From NCBI RefSeq assembly GCF_030295975.1, contig NZ_AP027364.1, forward strand, positions 3,534,001 through 3,598,000: a stretch of DNA of 64,000 nt. Direction: 5' to 3'. Source of the DNA: Thalassotalea atypica (GTDB lineage Bacteria; Pseudomonadota; Gammaproteobacteria; Enterobacterales; Alteromonadaceae). This document shows, piece by piece, positions 48,791 to 57,781 of this stretch. Positions within the stretch are counted from its first letter, which is position 1; each line of letters starts with the position of its first letter. Position numbers and translations under genes: made by a program. The notes beneath the pieces were generated by a model that ran no database searches, was not told where the DNA came from, and saw only the letters and a list, made by a program, of their open reading frames with translations.

Positions 48791-49591
48791 TTAGCCAAAA
48801 GCAAACGCCAGCAAAGCAATACCTAACACCAAACGATAGATTACAAATGGCATCATACCGACTTTATTGATCAGGATAAGAAATACATGGATACACGCGT
48901 AAGCACTAACAAATGATAATACACTACCTATGCCCATCGCCTGCCAATTGGTCTCTTCGGCAGCTAAAATAGCCTTTAACGTCAAATAGCTGCCCGCCAT
49001 CGCAATCGCAGGAATCGACAGTAAAAATGAAAAACGTGCGGCATTATCTCGGCTCAGCCCTAACATTAACCCCATCGTCATGGTAATACCCGAACGTGAA
49101 GTTCCTGGAATAATTGCGATAGCTTGCGCAAGACCGATGAACATAGCCCCTTTAAAACCTAACTTTTCAATTGATACATTTTGCTTTGCTTTGATGTCAG
49201 CAAAGCCTAACAAAAAGCCAAATAATAATGTGGTTGCTGCGATAACTAAAATTGAACGGGAATAGTCTTCGATAAAGTCTTTACCAAAAAGGCCAAATAG
49301 CCCTGCTGGAATAGTAGCAAATAAAATCCACCACGCTAATGTGCCGTTGAAATCATCTTTTCGTCCTTTGAATGTCCCTACCCAAGCAACGAACATTTCG
49401 CCGACTTCTTTTCTAAAATAAAGTACTACCGCCAATAAGGAGCCAACATGTACTGCGACATCAAAAGTAAGTCCTTGGTCATTCCAACCAAATAATTGTG
49501 ACGGAAGGATCAGATGTGCAGAGCTCGATATTGGTAAAAATTCAGTTAGACCTTGGATTAATGCCAAGAAAAATATTTCTAAAGTATCCAT
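48791..49591 (-). CDS. uppP: Undecaprenyl-diphosphatase UppP (BacA)
   Basis: 266 residues, about eight membrane segments. The two active-site motifs are LIQGLTEFLPISSSAHL (about 13-29) and PGTSRSGITM (about 162-171). It regenerates undecaprenyl phosphate for peptidoglycan synthesis. It starts one base after folK ends; the folB-folK-uppP order is found in several relatives. Confidence 0.97.
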   Translation of the reverse strand: MDTLEIFFLALIQGLTEFLPISSSAHLILPSQLFGWNDQGLTFDVAVHVGSLLAVVLYFRKEVGEMFVAWVGTFKGRKDDFNGTLAWWILFATIPAGLFGLFGKDFIEDYSRSILVIAATTLLFGFLLGFADIKAKQNVSIEKLGFKGAMFIGLAQAIAIIPGTSRSGITMTMGLMLGLSRDNAARFSFLLSIPAIAMAGSYLTLKAILAAEETNWQAMGIGSVLSFVSAYACIHVFLILINKVGMMPFVIYRLVLGIALLAFAFG

Positions 49592-49592
49592 A

Positions 49593-50087
49593 TTATTTGG
49601 GCTGCCATGCTAGTGGAAGTTGTGAAATTTTTTGCTTTGATTTATCAAATGCTGACCAAAGTTGTTGATAACTTTGATTGACTTCGGGGTGAATTAAGCC
49701 GCCGGCTATTTCTGTTAATGGCCAAAGCACAAAAGCACTATTTAGAATATCTGGACGCGGCACTTGAGTAGGTGATTGTGCAATAAGATCATCAAAAAGC
49801 AACAAATCTAAATCTAATGTTCTTGGGCTGAATTTTTTAGCGTCTGGGCATCGTCCATGGGCATACTCAATATCTTTTAATTTTCTTGCTAGCTGTTCAA
49901 TGCTTAGCTCGGTTTTAGCACCAACAACTAAATTGTAAAATTCTGGCCCGTCAAAACCAACCGCTTCACAAGCGTATAAAGACGAAACTTCCAAACAGCC
50001 GAAGGTTTCACTTAATGCGGACAACCCCAAATCAACATAGCGCTCTTTCTCAACATTAGAGCCCAATGATATGTATATTTGCGCCAT
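49593..50087 (-). CDS. folK: 2-amino-4-hydroxy-6-hydroxymethyldihydropteridine diphosphokinase
   Basis: 164 residues. ISLGSNVEKERYV at the start and FSPRTLDLDLLLFDD with VPRPDILNSAFVLWPL are the HPPK signature. It transfers pyrophosphate from ATP to the pterin in folate synthesis. Its ATG overlaps the folB stop by one base (TAATG), so the two consecutive pathway enzymes are coupled. Confidence 0.96.
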   Translation of the reverse strand: MAQIYISLGSNVEKERYVDLGLSALSETFGCLEVSSLYACEAVGFDGPEFYNLVVGAKTELSIEQLARKLKDIEYAHGRCPDAKKFSPRTLDLDLLLFDDLIAQSPTQVPRPDILNSAFVLWPLTEIAGGLIHPEVNQSYQQLWSAFDKSKQKISQLPLAWQPK

Positions 50088-50443
50088 TACAGCTGTTTGC
50101 CTCTTTCAATTTCTACGCCTACAGTTTGGGCATTATACACAGCTCCGGGCTTTCCTATTTTTAAAGCAAGCCACGGAATTGAGTATTTTGCCATGAGAAA
50201 CTCGGCCATACGTTCCGCTAAGGTTTCTAACAGGTCGACAGGGTTGTTATTAGCAAACTTTTCAATTTCTACTGAAATTGACGAATAATCGAGCGTTTTC
50301 GCAAGTTCATCATTCACTGCGGCAGGTTTAATATCCCAACCTAATGTTAAATCAATGACCAAAGTCTGTTTAATATGCTTCTCCCACTCAAAAAAACCAA
50401 TAGTTGTTTGAATGCTGAGCCCTTTGATAAAGACTTTATCCAC
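50087..50443 (-). CDS. folB: Dihydroneopterin aldolase
   Basis: I choose the GTG at 50443, which gives MDKVFIKGLSIQTTIGFFEWEK and 118 residues, close to E. coli FolB (122). GAAGG lies seven bases upstream. The longer frame adds 19 residues not seen in the family. It has the tunnelling-fold signature with the catalytic Glu of GFFEWE and a conserved Lys near the C-terminus (LALKIGKPGAV). It converts dihydroneopterin to the hydroxymethyl pterin used by FolK. Confidence 0.94.
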   Translation of the reverse strand: MDKVFIKGLSIQTTIGFFEWEKHIKQTLVIDLTLGWDIKPAAVNDELAKTLDYSSISVEIEKFANNNPVDLLETLAERMAEFLMAKYSIPWLALKIGKPGAVYNAQTVGVEIERGKQL

Positions 50444-50577
50444 GTTTACACCTTCAATTAAGTCGTTTTTATTAAAATAATTGGCGAGTTTACCTTTCAA
50501 GGTCTAGAAAAACCAGTGAACTAAGAGATAGAATGAAGACATCAACCACTTTTGATTAATGACTTGCCTGTAACGAC

Positions 50578-51165
50578 ATGATGTTATTAACATTCGCAAT
50601 GACAATAGGTGCCTATTTAATAGGTTCAATATCTAGTGCTATTTTAATCTGTCGAATGCTTGGGCTTCCTGATCCAAGAACTACAGGCTCTCATAACCCA
50701 GGGGCAACTAATGTCTTAAGGATCAGTAATAAAACAACAGCTGCTACTGTTCTTTTATTGGATGTATTTAAAGGGACATTTCCAGTGTGGGGAGGATATT
50801 TCCTAGGAATAGAGCCTATATTTTTAGGCTTTGTAGCGGTTGCGGCCTGCTTAGGGCACATGTATCCGATATTTTTTCAATTTAAAGGGGGCAAAGCCGT
50901 CGCCACGGCTTTTGGTGTGCTTCTGCCAATAGGCATCGATTTAGGAATATTATTGCTGTTAACTTGGATAATTATTGCAAAATCTACCCGTTACTCAAGC
51001 CTGGCGGCCATCGTCACTGTTTCTTTCGCTCCACTCTATGTGTGGTTGCTAAAACCGACATACGTATATCCTGTGATTATGTTATCAATATTGATCATAT
51101 TCAGGCATAAGGAAAACATCATTCGATTGGTCAAAGGGACTGAACCTAAATTAAATCGAAACTAA
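50578..51165 (+). CDS. plsY: Glycerol-3-phosphate acyltransferase PlsY
   Basis: 195 residues with five hydrophobic segments. Conserved PlsY loops: [42 protein letters not shown]. It makes lysophosphatidic acid from acyl-phosphate and glycerol-3-phosphate in the inner membrane. It is divergent from folB and converges on tsaD. No clear ribosome site precedes the ATG. Confidence 0.96.
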   Translation: MMLLTFAMTIGAYLIGSISSAILICRMLGLPDPRTTGSHNPGATNVLRISNKTTAATVLLLDVFKGTFPVWGGYFLGIEPIFLGFVAVAACLGHMYPIFFQFKGGKAVATAFGVLLPIGIDLGILLLLTWIIIAKSTRYSSLAAIVTVSFAPLYVWLLKPTYVYPVIMLSILIIFRHKENIIRLVKGTEPKLNRN

Positions 51166-51185
51166 GTCAGGACTATTTAGGTTCA
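51141..51185. repeat. 11-bp inverted repeat spanning the plsY stop codon
   Basis: TGAACCTAAAT (51141-51151) and ATTTAGGTTCA (51175-51185) are perfect inverted arms around a 23-base loop containing the plsY stop. No T run follows, so it is not a standard terminator. It lies between convergent plsY and tsaD. Confidence 0.7.
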
Positions 51186-51231
51186 AGTCAAATCACTCAT
51201 TGTGCAAGTATAGATTGACAGTTTACTCAGC

Positions 51232-52260
51232 TTAGCAAGGCGCTAAAGTATCTAAAGGCCAGCGTGGTGTTGCCTTGAAGGTTAAATCAGCGTCTCCACC
51301 AGATTTAAGTCGTTGCAGACCTGCATAAGCAATCATCGCACCATTATCCGTACAAAACTCAGGACGAGGATAGTAAACCTTGCCACCTAATTTTTGTGTG
51401 ATTTGTGCAAGTTTAGCTCTTAACTCTGTGTTTGCACTGACGCCACCGGCAATGACTAATCGTTTTAACTCACACTGCTTCAATGCTCTGCGGCATTTAA
51501 TCGCCAAAGTATCAACCACTGCTTCTTGGAAGGCATACGCGATATCAGCATGGGTTTGTTCATCCATGGCACCATTTTGTTCAACTTCTTTACGAATAGC
51601 CGTAGCGGTTGCCGTTTTTAAACCGCTAAAACTAAAATCTAATCCGGGTCTATCGGTCATCGGTCGCGGAAACTTAAACCGCCCTTGAACACCTGATTCA
51701 GCCATTTTTGCCAGTACAGGGCCACCTGGGTAATCAAGCCCGAGCAATTTTGCTGTTTTGTCAAAAGCTTCCCCAGCGGCATCATCAACTGATTCACCTA
51801 GCAATTCATATTGACCAATACCATCGACTCGTACCAACATGGTATGACCGCCCGAAACTAATAAGGCAACAAAAGGGAAATCAGGCACATCATCTTCTAA
51901 CATGGGTGCAAGCAGATGGCCTTCCATATGATGCACAGGTACAGCTGGTAGATTCCAGCCATAGGCAAGGCTTCTACCAATTGAACAACCAACAAGTAAC
52001 GCACCGACCAATCCTGGACCAGCAGTGTATGCGACACCGTCTAAATCTTGTGGTGTTAGGTTTGCTTCTGCCAGTACTTCTTTTATTAAAGGGATTGTTT
52101 TACGTACATGATCGCGCGAGGCAAGCTCTGGTACAACACCACCGTAGTCGGCATGAACCGCGATTTGACTATACAAGCGATGTGACATAATGCCTTGCTC
52201 ATCATCATAAATGGCTATACCCGTTTCATCACAAGACGTTTCAATACCTAAAATGCGCAT
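51232..52260 (-). CDS. tsaD: tRNA N6-threonylcarbamoyladenosine synthase subunit TsaD
   Basis: 342 residues. [10 protein letters not shown] at the start, the metal-binding HHMEGH (about 110-115), LLVSGGHT and [13 protein letters not shown] are diagnostic. It transfers the threonylcarbamoyl group to A37 of tRNAs reading ANN codons, with TsaB and TsaE. It is divergent to rpsU, as in E. coli. Confidence 0.98.
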   Translation of the reverse strand: MRILGIETSCDETGIAIYDDEQGIMSHRLYSQIAVHADYGGVVPELASRDHVRKTIPLIKEVLAEANLTPQDLDGVAYTAGPGLVGALLVGCSIGRSLAYGWNLPAVPVHHMEGHLLAPMLEDDVPDFPFVALLVSGGHTMLVRVDGIGQYELLGESVDDAAGEAFDKTAKLLGLDYPGGPVLAKMAESGVQGRFKFPRPMTDRPGLDFSFSGLKTATATAIRKEVEQNGAMDEQTHADIAYAFQEAVVDTLAIKCRRALKQCELKRLVIAGGVSANTELRAKLAQITQKLGGKVYYPRPEFCTDNGAMIAYAGLQRLKSGGDADLTFKATPRWPLDTLAPC

Positions 52261-52434
52261 AATTTTTTTAGTAAAATATTAAGATGGCGCGATTTTACCT
52301 AGATTAATTGAAATTAACTAGCGGCTTGACTGACTTTATAGAGACTAAATGACGAATTAGCCTTTACAAAGGCAGAGGTTCGGAATACAATTCGGCACCC
52401 ATTTTTGAGATAGAGCGGGTGAATGTTAGGTAAA

Positions 52435-52463
52435 TTTACTTAAAATATTCGCCGATTTATATA
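52435..52463 (+). promoter_or_regulatory. Candidate promoter of the rpsU-dnaG-rpoD cluster
   Basis: TTTACT (52435-52440) and TATATA (52458-52463) with a 17-base spacer, 23 bases before the rpsU ATG. This gives a start near 52470. I saw no LexA-type box in the 226-base gap. Confidence 0.5.
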
Positions 52464-52486
52464 GATACACTAAGGTAAGAGGCAAC

Positions 52487-52702
52487 ATGCCAGTAATTAA
52501 AGTAAGAGAAAACGAACCATTTGACGTAGCATTACGTCGTTTCAAACGTTCATGTGAAAAAGCAGGTATCCTTTCAGAAGTTCGTCGTCGCGAATCATAT
52601 GAAAAACCAACTTGGGAACGTAAGCGTAAAAAAGCAGCAGCGGTAAAACGTGCAGCTAAAAAACTTTCTCGTGAGAACGCACGTCGCGTTCGCATGTACT
52701 AA
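52487..52702 (+). CDS. rpsU: 30S ribosomal protein S21
   Basis: 71 residues, same as E. coli. [27 protein letters not shown] and the very basic C-terminus are diagnostic. It is the first gene of the macromolecular-synthesis cluster. Confidence 0.99.
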   Translation: MPVIKVRENEPFDVALRRFKRSCEKAGILSEVRRRESYEKPTWERKRKKAAAVKRAAKKLSRENARRVRMY

Positions 52703-52736
52703 TAACACTTTATTAGTAATTGCTTGAGACTGTAGC

Positions 52737-53183
52737 ATGAGTTTGCTTATTCAACTTAAAGATGAAATGAAAGTCGCTATGCGTGCCAAAGATAAGGTAC
52801 GACTAGGTGCTATTCGTATGGCTATTTCAGCTGTGAAGCAAACAGAAATTGACAATAAAACTGAGCTCGATGATGCCAGTATTATTGGCGTAATAACCAA
52901 AATGGTTAAACAACGCAAAGATTCAATTGCCATGTTTTTAGAAGGTGGACGCGATGAACTTGCAGCTAAAGAAGCTGAAGAAGTTACCGCATTAGAAGCC
53001 TTTCTACCAACGCCTCTTACCGACGACGAAGTCAGCACGTTAATCAACGATACCATTACTCAAGTTGGAGCCAGTTCAATGGCCGACATGGGTAAAGTGA
53101 TGGGTGTGTTAAAACCTCTCATGCAAGGTAAAGCTGACTTAGGCGCAGTTAGTGGAAAAGTTAGAGCAGCATTAAACGCTTAG
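52737..53183 (+). CDS. yqeY: GatB/YqeY domain protein
   Basis: 148 residues. LKDEMKVAMRAKDKVRLGAIRMAISAVKQ and VMGVLKPLMQGKADLGAVSGKVRA match the YqeY family, which shares the tail domain of the GatB amidotransferase subunit and may act on aminoacyl-tRNA. It lies 34 bases after rpsU, between rpsU and dnaG as in many Gammaproteobacteria. Confidence 0.95.
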   Translation: MSLLIQLKDEMKVAMRAKDKVRLGAIRMAISAVKQTEIDNKTELDDASIIGVITKMVKQRKDSIAMFLEGGRDELAAKEAEEVTALEAFLPTPLTDDEVSTLINDTITQVGASSMADMGKVMGVLKPLMQGKADLGAVSGKVRAALNA

Positions 53184-53216
53184 TTGTACATTCAATGTAG
53201 TGAGACAACTGATTGT

Positions 53217-53254
53217 TAAAAAAACCGCAATGCACAATGCAATGCGGTTTTTTT
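53217..53254 (+). terminator. Hairpin terminator after yqeY, before dnaG
   Basis: ACCGCA / TGCGGT continued by ATGCA / TGCAA pairing with one A-A mismatch, loop CAA, followed by seven T. Inside the rpsU-dnaG-rpoD cluster it would lower dnaG relative to rpsU, matching the classic E. coli attenuator between these genes. Confidence 0.85.
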
Positions 53255-53319
53255 ATGTCTATTTTTATCTGATATTTTATGTAAAAATAATCGCCGCTAA
53301 GAAGTTAAGTAGAGAATAA

Positions 53320-55077
53320 ATGGCTGGTTTAATTCCCCGACAATTTATAGATGATTTATTGGCCCGCACCAATATTGTCGACGTAATTAATGGCCGAGTA
53401 CCGCTAAAAAAAGCGGGAAAAAATTATCAGGCGTGCTGCCCCTTCCATACTGAAAAATCCCCCTCATTTAGTGTCAGTCCTGATAAACAGTTCTATCACT
53501 GCTTCGGCTGTGGCGAACACGGTAATGCGATTTCTTTTATGATGGAGTTTGATCGCCTCGACTTTGTCGATGCCATTGAAGAACTTGCCTCAATGCAAGG
53601 AATGGACGTACCAAAAGAAGAAAATAAGCAAACCCCTGCCCAGCAAAAACAATATGTGCAAGCCCAACAGCAAAAGCAAGATGACTACAAAATCATGGAG
53701 CAAATTGCACAGTTTTTTCAGCAGCAACTTAAAGTTGCTGACGACAAGCAAACAGCCATTGATTATCTAAAAGGTCGCGGCTTAACGGGCGAAATAGCGA
53801 AGCGCTTCGGTATGGGTTACATCAGTGACAGCTGGGACGGCATGATGAACACCTTCGCCAAAAATCAAATGTTATCCAAGCAATTGGTTGATTTAGGAAT
53901 GGCGATTGAAGGCGACAAGGGCCGGCCTTATGATAGATTTCGTGGCAGGATCATGTTTCCTATTCGAGATAAACGTGGACATGTCATTGGTTTTGGTGGC
54001 CGAGTTCTTGAGGACGGCACGCCAAAATACCTCAACTCACCTGAGACACGTATTTACCATAAAGGCCAAGAACTCTATGGGTTGTATGAAGCAAAGCAAG
54101 CGAATAAGAACCTAAAACGCATCGTCGTCGTTGAAGGTTATATGGACGTGGTTGCATTAGCACAACATGGTGTTGATTATGCAGTTGCCTCACTTGGCAC
54201 ATCAACCACGACAGAGCAAATTCAAACGCTTTTCAGAACGGTCAATGAAGTCATCTGTTGTTATGATGGTGATCGCGCGGGCCGTGAAGCCGCTTGGCGA
54301 GCCATGGATAATGCCTTGCCACTGATGCGTGATGGCATATCGCTGAAATTTGTATTTGTTCCTGATGGTGAAGATCCCGATTCATTGATCCGCCAAAAAG
54401 GACAAGCCGCATTTGAGCAGATTCTAGATCGAGCTCAGCCCTTATCTAAATTTTTGTTTGAACAATTAATGTCGCAAACCGACATGAACAGCTTAGAAGG
54501 TAGAGCTGGGTTAGTAGATTCTTTTCAACCCTATATCAATAAGCTGCCAGACAGTATATTGAAAGACTCCATCATTAATGAGTTAGCCAATAATTTTGGT
54601 ACTGGTGGCGAGCAATTAGCCACTAAATTGGCTAGAAATATCAATGCTTCAACGACATCGATTCAAAAAAATAAGACAAATAAAATAACTCCAGCACGAT
54701 TAGCTATTGCATTATTGCTAAGTGACCCCAATCTAGCTAACAGCCTGTCAGATATCAACGCCTTATCGCACGTTGATTTACCTGGTGTGTCATTGCTCAA
54801 CAATTTATTACAGTTGTGTAAGCAAAATCACAACATGAACAGTGCTCAGTTGCTAGAATATTATAGAGATACAGAGCAAGGTAAACAGCTAGCCAAAATA
54901 CTGTGCTGGCAACATCATGTTGAACCTGAGAATGCTGAAGATGTATTTTTAGACAGTATTGAAAAACTATTCAATACATTTGTAGAACAAAGAACAGAAT
55001 TATTATTACAGAAAGCGAGGAGCGGTCAAATGAGCGCTCAAGAAAAGCACGAGTTGCAAACATTACTCAACGCTTAA
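53320..55077 (+). CDS. dnaG: DNA primase DnaG
   Basis: 585 residues (E. coli 581). The CHC2 zinc finger is CCPFHTEKSPSF ... FYHCFGCG. The Toprim core has VVEGYMDVVAL and CYDGDRAGREAAWRA. The C-terminal helicase-binding domain (about 450-585) is more variable. It makes RNA primers for lagging-strand synthesis with DnaB. Confidence 0.98.
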   Translation: MAGLIPRQFIDDLLARTNIVDVINGRVPLKKAGKNYQACCPFHTEKSPSFSVSPDKQFYHCFGCGEHGNAISFMMEFDRLDFVDAIEELASMQGMDVPKEENKQTPAQQKQYVQAQQQKQDDYKIMEQIAQFFQQQLKVADDKQTAIDYLKGRGLTGEIAKRFGMGYISDSWDGMMNTFAKNQMLSKQLVDLGMAIEGDKGRPYDRFRGRIMFPIRDKRGHVIGFGGRVLEDGTPKYLNSPETRIYHKGQELYGLYEAKQANKNLKRIVVVEGYMDVVALAQHGVDYAVASLGTSTTTEQIQTLFRTVNEVICCYDGDRAGREAAWRAMDNALPLMRDGISLKFVFVPDGEDPDSLIRQKGQAAFEQILDRAQPLSKFLFEQLMSQTDMNSLEGRAGLVDSFQPYINKLPDSILKDSIINELANNFGTGGEQLATKLARNINASTTSIQKNKTNKITPARLAIALLLSDPNLANSLSDINALSHVDLPGVSLLNNLLQLCKQNHNMNSAQLLEYYRDTEQGKQLAKILCWQHHVEPENAEDVFLDSIEKLFNTFVEQRTELLLQKARSGQMSAQEKHELQTLLNA

Positions 55078-55146
55078 CTCTTTCTGTATTTTTTAAATTT
55101 ATCAATAGAACAGGCGATCTAAATGCTGGTAATTTCATCATCATTT

Positions 55147-55155
55147 TGCTACAAT
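55147..55155 (+). promoter_or_regulatory. Candidate extended -10 promoter in front of rpoD
   Basis: TGCTACAAT fits an extended -10 (TGnTATAAT) 53 bases before the rpoD ATG; no good -35 precedes it. It lies in the 130-base dnaG-rpoD gap, where E. coli has internal promoters. Confidence 0.35.
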
Positions 55156-55207
55156 TCGCCGCTTAATGTTCAAATTTTGATAGCCATAAATAGGTGGACA
55201 CTCGTCA

Positions 55208-57064
55208 ATGGATCAAGCCCCACAATCTAGACTTAAAGAGTTAATTACCAAAGGTAAAGAACAAGGTTATTTAACTTTTGCAGAAGTTAACGATCACCTT
55301 CCTCAGGATATTATCGACTCAGATCAGGTAGAAGATATCATTCGCATGATCAATGACATGGGTATTCAGGTATTTGAAAATGCACCTGATGCTGACACAT
55401 TGATGATGAGCGAGGCAAACACTGATGAAGATGCAGCTGAAGCTGCAGCACAAGCACTTGCAACCGTTGAAAGTGAAATTGGTCGTACAACCGATCCCGT
55501 TCGTATGTATATGCGTGAAATGGGGACGGTAGAGTTACTGACACGCAAGGGCGAAATTGTTATCGCCAAGCGTATCGAAGAAGGTATTAAGGAAGTTCAG
55601 CGCTCTGTGTCTGAATACCCACCTGCGATTAATTTTTTGCTTGATCAATGGGATAACTTTGTCGCAGAAGAAATTCGCTTAAGCGATATCATCGTTGGAT
55701 TTTTAGATCCTGACGCGGAAGATGAGGACGTAGCTGCTGCTGCAACTCATATCGGCTCAGAGCTTTCTGAAGAAGAGCTTGCTGACGAAGATGCAGACTT
55801 GAAAAATGAAGATTCTGATGATGACGAAGACGAGGAAGAAATAGATACTGGCCCTTGTCCAGAACAAGCTAAAGAGAAATTCGATGCGTTACGTGCGGCA
55901 TACGAAAATGCAAACAAGATAATTGATGCAAAAGGTCGTGGCCATAAAGATGCGCAAGAAGCTATCGACGGCATAGCCGAGGTATTTAAAGAGTTTCGTT
56001 TAATTCCAAAAGTATTCGATCGCCTTGTTAAAAACATGCGCAGCGTCATGGACAGACTTCGCGTCCAAGAACGTTTGATCATGAAGCACTGTGTTGTTGG
56101 TGCAGGCATGCCTAAAACGACGTTTATCAAAGTGTTTCCAGGCAATGAAACATGTTTAGACTGGTTTAATGAACAAAAAGCTGCGGGCGAACCTTATTCA
56201 GCACGATTAAGTGATATTGAACTAGACGTTGAACGTTGCGTACTTAAGTTAAAGCAGCTGGAAGAAGAAACCTTCTTGAACGTGCATGGCATTAAAGACA
56301 TTAACCGTCGTATGTCAATCGGTGAAGCGAAAGCTCGCCGTGCCAAAAAAGAAATGGTTGAAGCTAACTTACGCCTTGTAATTTCTATCGCTAAGAAATA
56401 TACCAACCGTGGTTTACAATTTTTGGATCTTATCCAAGAAGGTAATATCGGATTGATGAAAGCGGTTGATAAGTTTGAATACCGTCGTGGTTATAAGTTC
56501 TCTACTTATGCTACCTGGTGGATTCGACAAGCAATCACGCGTTCAATCGCCGATCAGGCACGTACTATTCGTATCCCTGTTCACATGATTGAAACGATCA
56601 ATAAGTTAAATCGTATTTCTCGTCAAATGCTTCAAGAAATGGGTCGCGAGCCGACTCCTGAAGAATTGGCAGAGCGCATGATAATGCCTGAAGACAAAAT
56701 TCGTAAAGTATTAAAAATTGCGAAAGAGCCAATTTCAATGGAAACGCCTATCGGTGACGATGAAGATTCACACTTAGGTGACTTTATTGAAGACGGTAGC
56801 GGCGAATTACCAGTTGATTCTGCAACTTCTGAAAACTTAAAACATGCAACTCACGAAGTATTAGCTGGCTTAACAGCGCGTGAAGCTAAAGTTTTGCGTA
56901 TGCGTTTTGGTATCGACATGAATACCGACCATACATTAGAAGAAGTAGGTAAGCAGTTTGACGTAACACGTGAGCGTATTCGTCAAATCGAAGCAAAAGC
57001 GTTACGCAAGTTACGCCACCCTTCGCGCTCTGAGCAACTTAAGAGTTTCTTAGACGGCGAATAA
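55208..57064 (+). CDS. rpoD: RNA polymerase primary sigma factor RpoD (sigma-70)
   Basis: 618 residues (E. coli 613). Region 1.1 starts [18 protein letters not shown]; region 1.2 [21 protein letters not shown]; an acidic non-conserved insert (about 185-225, run of D and E); region 2 [27 protein letters not shown] with [20 protein letters not shown] for -10 recognition; region 4 [25 protein letters not shown] for -35 recognition. It is the housekeeping sigma factor. Confidence 0.99.
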   Translation: MDQAPQSRLKELITKGKEQGYLTFAEVNDHLPQDIIDSDQVEDIIRMINDMGIQVFENAPDADTLMMSEANTDEDAAEAAAQALATVESEIGRTTDPVRMYMREMGTVELLTRKGEIVIAKRIEEGIKEVQRSVSEYPPAINFLLDQWDNFVAEEIRLSDIIVGFLDPDAEDEDVAAAATHIGSELSEEELADEDADLKNEDSDDDEDEEEIDTGPCPEQAKEKFDALRAAYENANKIIDAKGRGHKDAQEAIDGIAEVFKEFRLIPKVFDRLVKNMRSVMDRLRVQERLIMKHCVVGAGMPKTTFIKVFPGNETCLDWFNEQKAAGEPYSARLSDIELDVERCVLKLKQLEEETFLNVHGIKDINRRMSIGEAKARRAKKEMVEANLRLVISIAKKYTNRGLQFLDLIQEGNIGLMKAVDKFEYRRGYKFSTYATWWIRQAITRSIADQARTIRIPVHMIETINKLNRISRQMLQEMGREPTPEELAERMIMPEDKIRKVLKIAKEPISMETPIGDDEDSHLGDFIEDGSGELPVDSATSENLKHATHEVLAGLTAREAKVLRMRFGIDMNTDHTLEEVGKQFDVTRERIRQIEAKALRKLRHPSRSEQLKSFLDGE

Positions 57065-57089
57065 ACAGCCCGCTTTGTATTAATTTGTA

Positions 57090-57118
57090 AAATCCAGCTT
57101 AATCGCTGGATTTTTTTT
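57090..57118 (+). terminator. Terminator after rpoD
   Basis: AAATCCAGC / GCTGGATTT, nine base pairs with a 6-base loop, then a run of T. It closes the rpsU-dnaG-rpoD cluster. Confidence 0.92.
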
Positions 57119-57162
57119 ACCATTAATTAAATACTTCTGTTTTGCACATTAAAGGAATGATC

Positions 57163-57777
57163 ATGCGCTGTCTTACTGCTTTATTTATAGTTTTCACATT
57201 ATTCAGTACACAACTTGTCGCACAGGAATCCATAGAGTTAGAGTTGACGCCCTTGTTTGGCTATCGATTTGGAGGTGAGTTTGACGATGAACAAAGCAAT
57301 AGTACAATAGAATTGGAAGACGGCAATAGCTATGGATTGCTAACTTCTTGGGCTTACGATCAAAGTCGTCAAGGTGAATTATTAGTCAGCCATTACGACA
57401 GTGCCTTTTCATCTGAACTAACAAATAATGTATTTAATCCATCTGACATCGGTATCACTTACATTCATTTAGGCGGAAATATCCAACTTTCTGACAATAA
57501 TCTGCCATTTTATCTATCTGGCGGGATCGGCATTACTCATCTATCGCCTGAAAATAATGGTCTTAAAAGCGAAACGAAATTCTCTGGTAGCTTAGGATTG
57601 AATACAAGGGTCGCCCTTACCGAATCAGTTCGTTTATATATTGGAGGCCGAGTGTATGCCACACTGTTAGACGCCGATAGTGAAATTTTTTGTGATAGTC
57701 AAAACTGTGCTATTTATGTTGAAAGTGAAGTGTGGGTTCAAAGTGAGTTATCAGCAGGCTTAACATTTAAGTTCTAA
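57163..57777 (+). CDS. Outer-membrane beta-barrel-like protein of unknown function
   Basis: Start at the ATG at 57163, with AAGGA about eight bases upstream and a good signal peptide (MRCLTALFIVFTLFSTQLVAQ); the frame extends seven residues further without support. 204 residues. The mature part alternates polar and aromatic residues (LTPLFGYRFGGEF, YIHLGGNIQL, PFYLSGGIGITHL, SVRLYIGGRVYATLL) and ends LSAGLTFKF with a C-terminal Phe, as outer-membrane barrels do. It resembles small 8-stranded OMPs in general. One Cys pair (FCDSQNCAIY) could form a loop disulphide. Function unknown. It converges on the sigma-54 regulator gene with a four-base gap. Confidence 0.7.
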   Translation: MRCLTALFIVFTLFSTQLVAQESIELELTPLFGYRFGGEFDDEQSNSTIELEDGNSYGLLTSWAYDQSRQGELLVSHYDSAFSSELTNNVFNPSDIGITYIHLGGNIQLSDNNLPFYLSGGIGITHLSPENNGLKSETKFSGSLGLNTRVALTESVRLYIGGRVYATLLDADSEIFCDSQNCAIYVESEVWVQSELSAGLTFKF

Positions 57778-57781
57778 TCAT

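Noticed and set aside
52261-52486. LexA box in front of rpsU, as in E. coli
   Set aside because: No CTGT-N8-ACAG or close variant was seen on either strand.
55350-56406. Minus-strand frames inside rpoD
   Set aside because: They are shadows of the rpoD coding frame with no ribosome sites or recognisable products.
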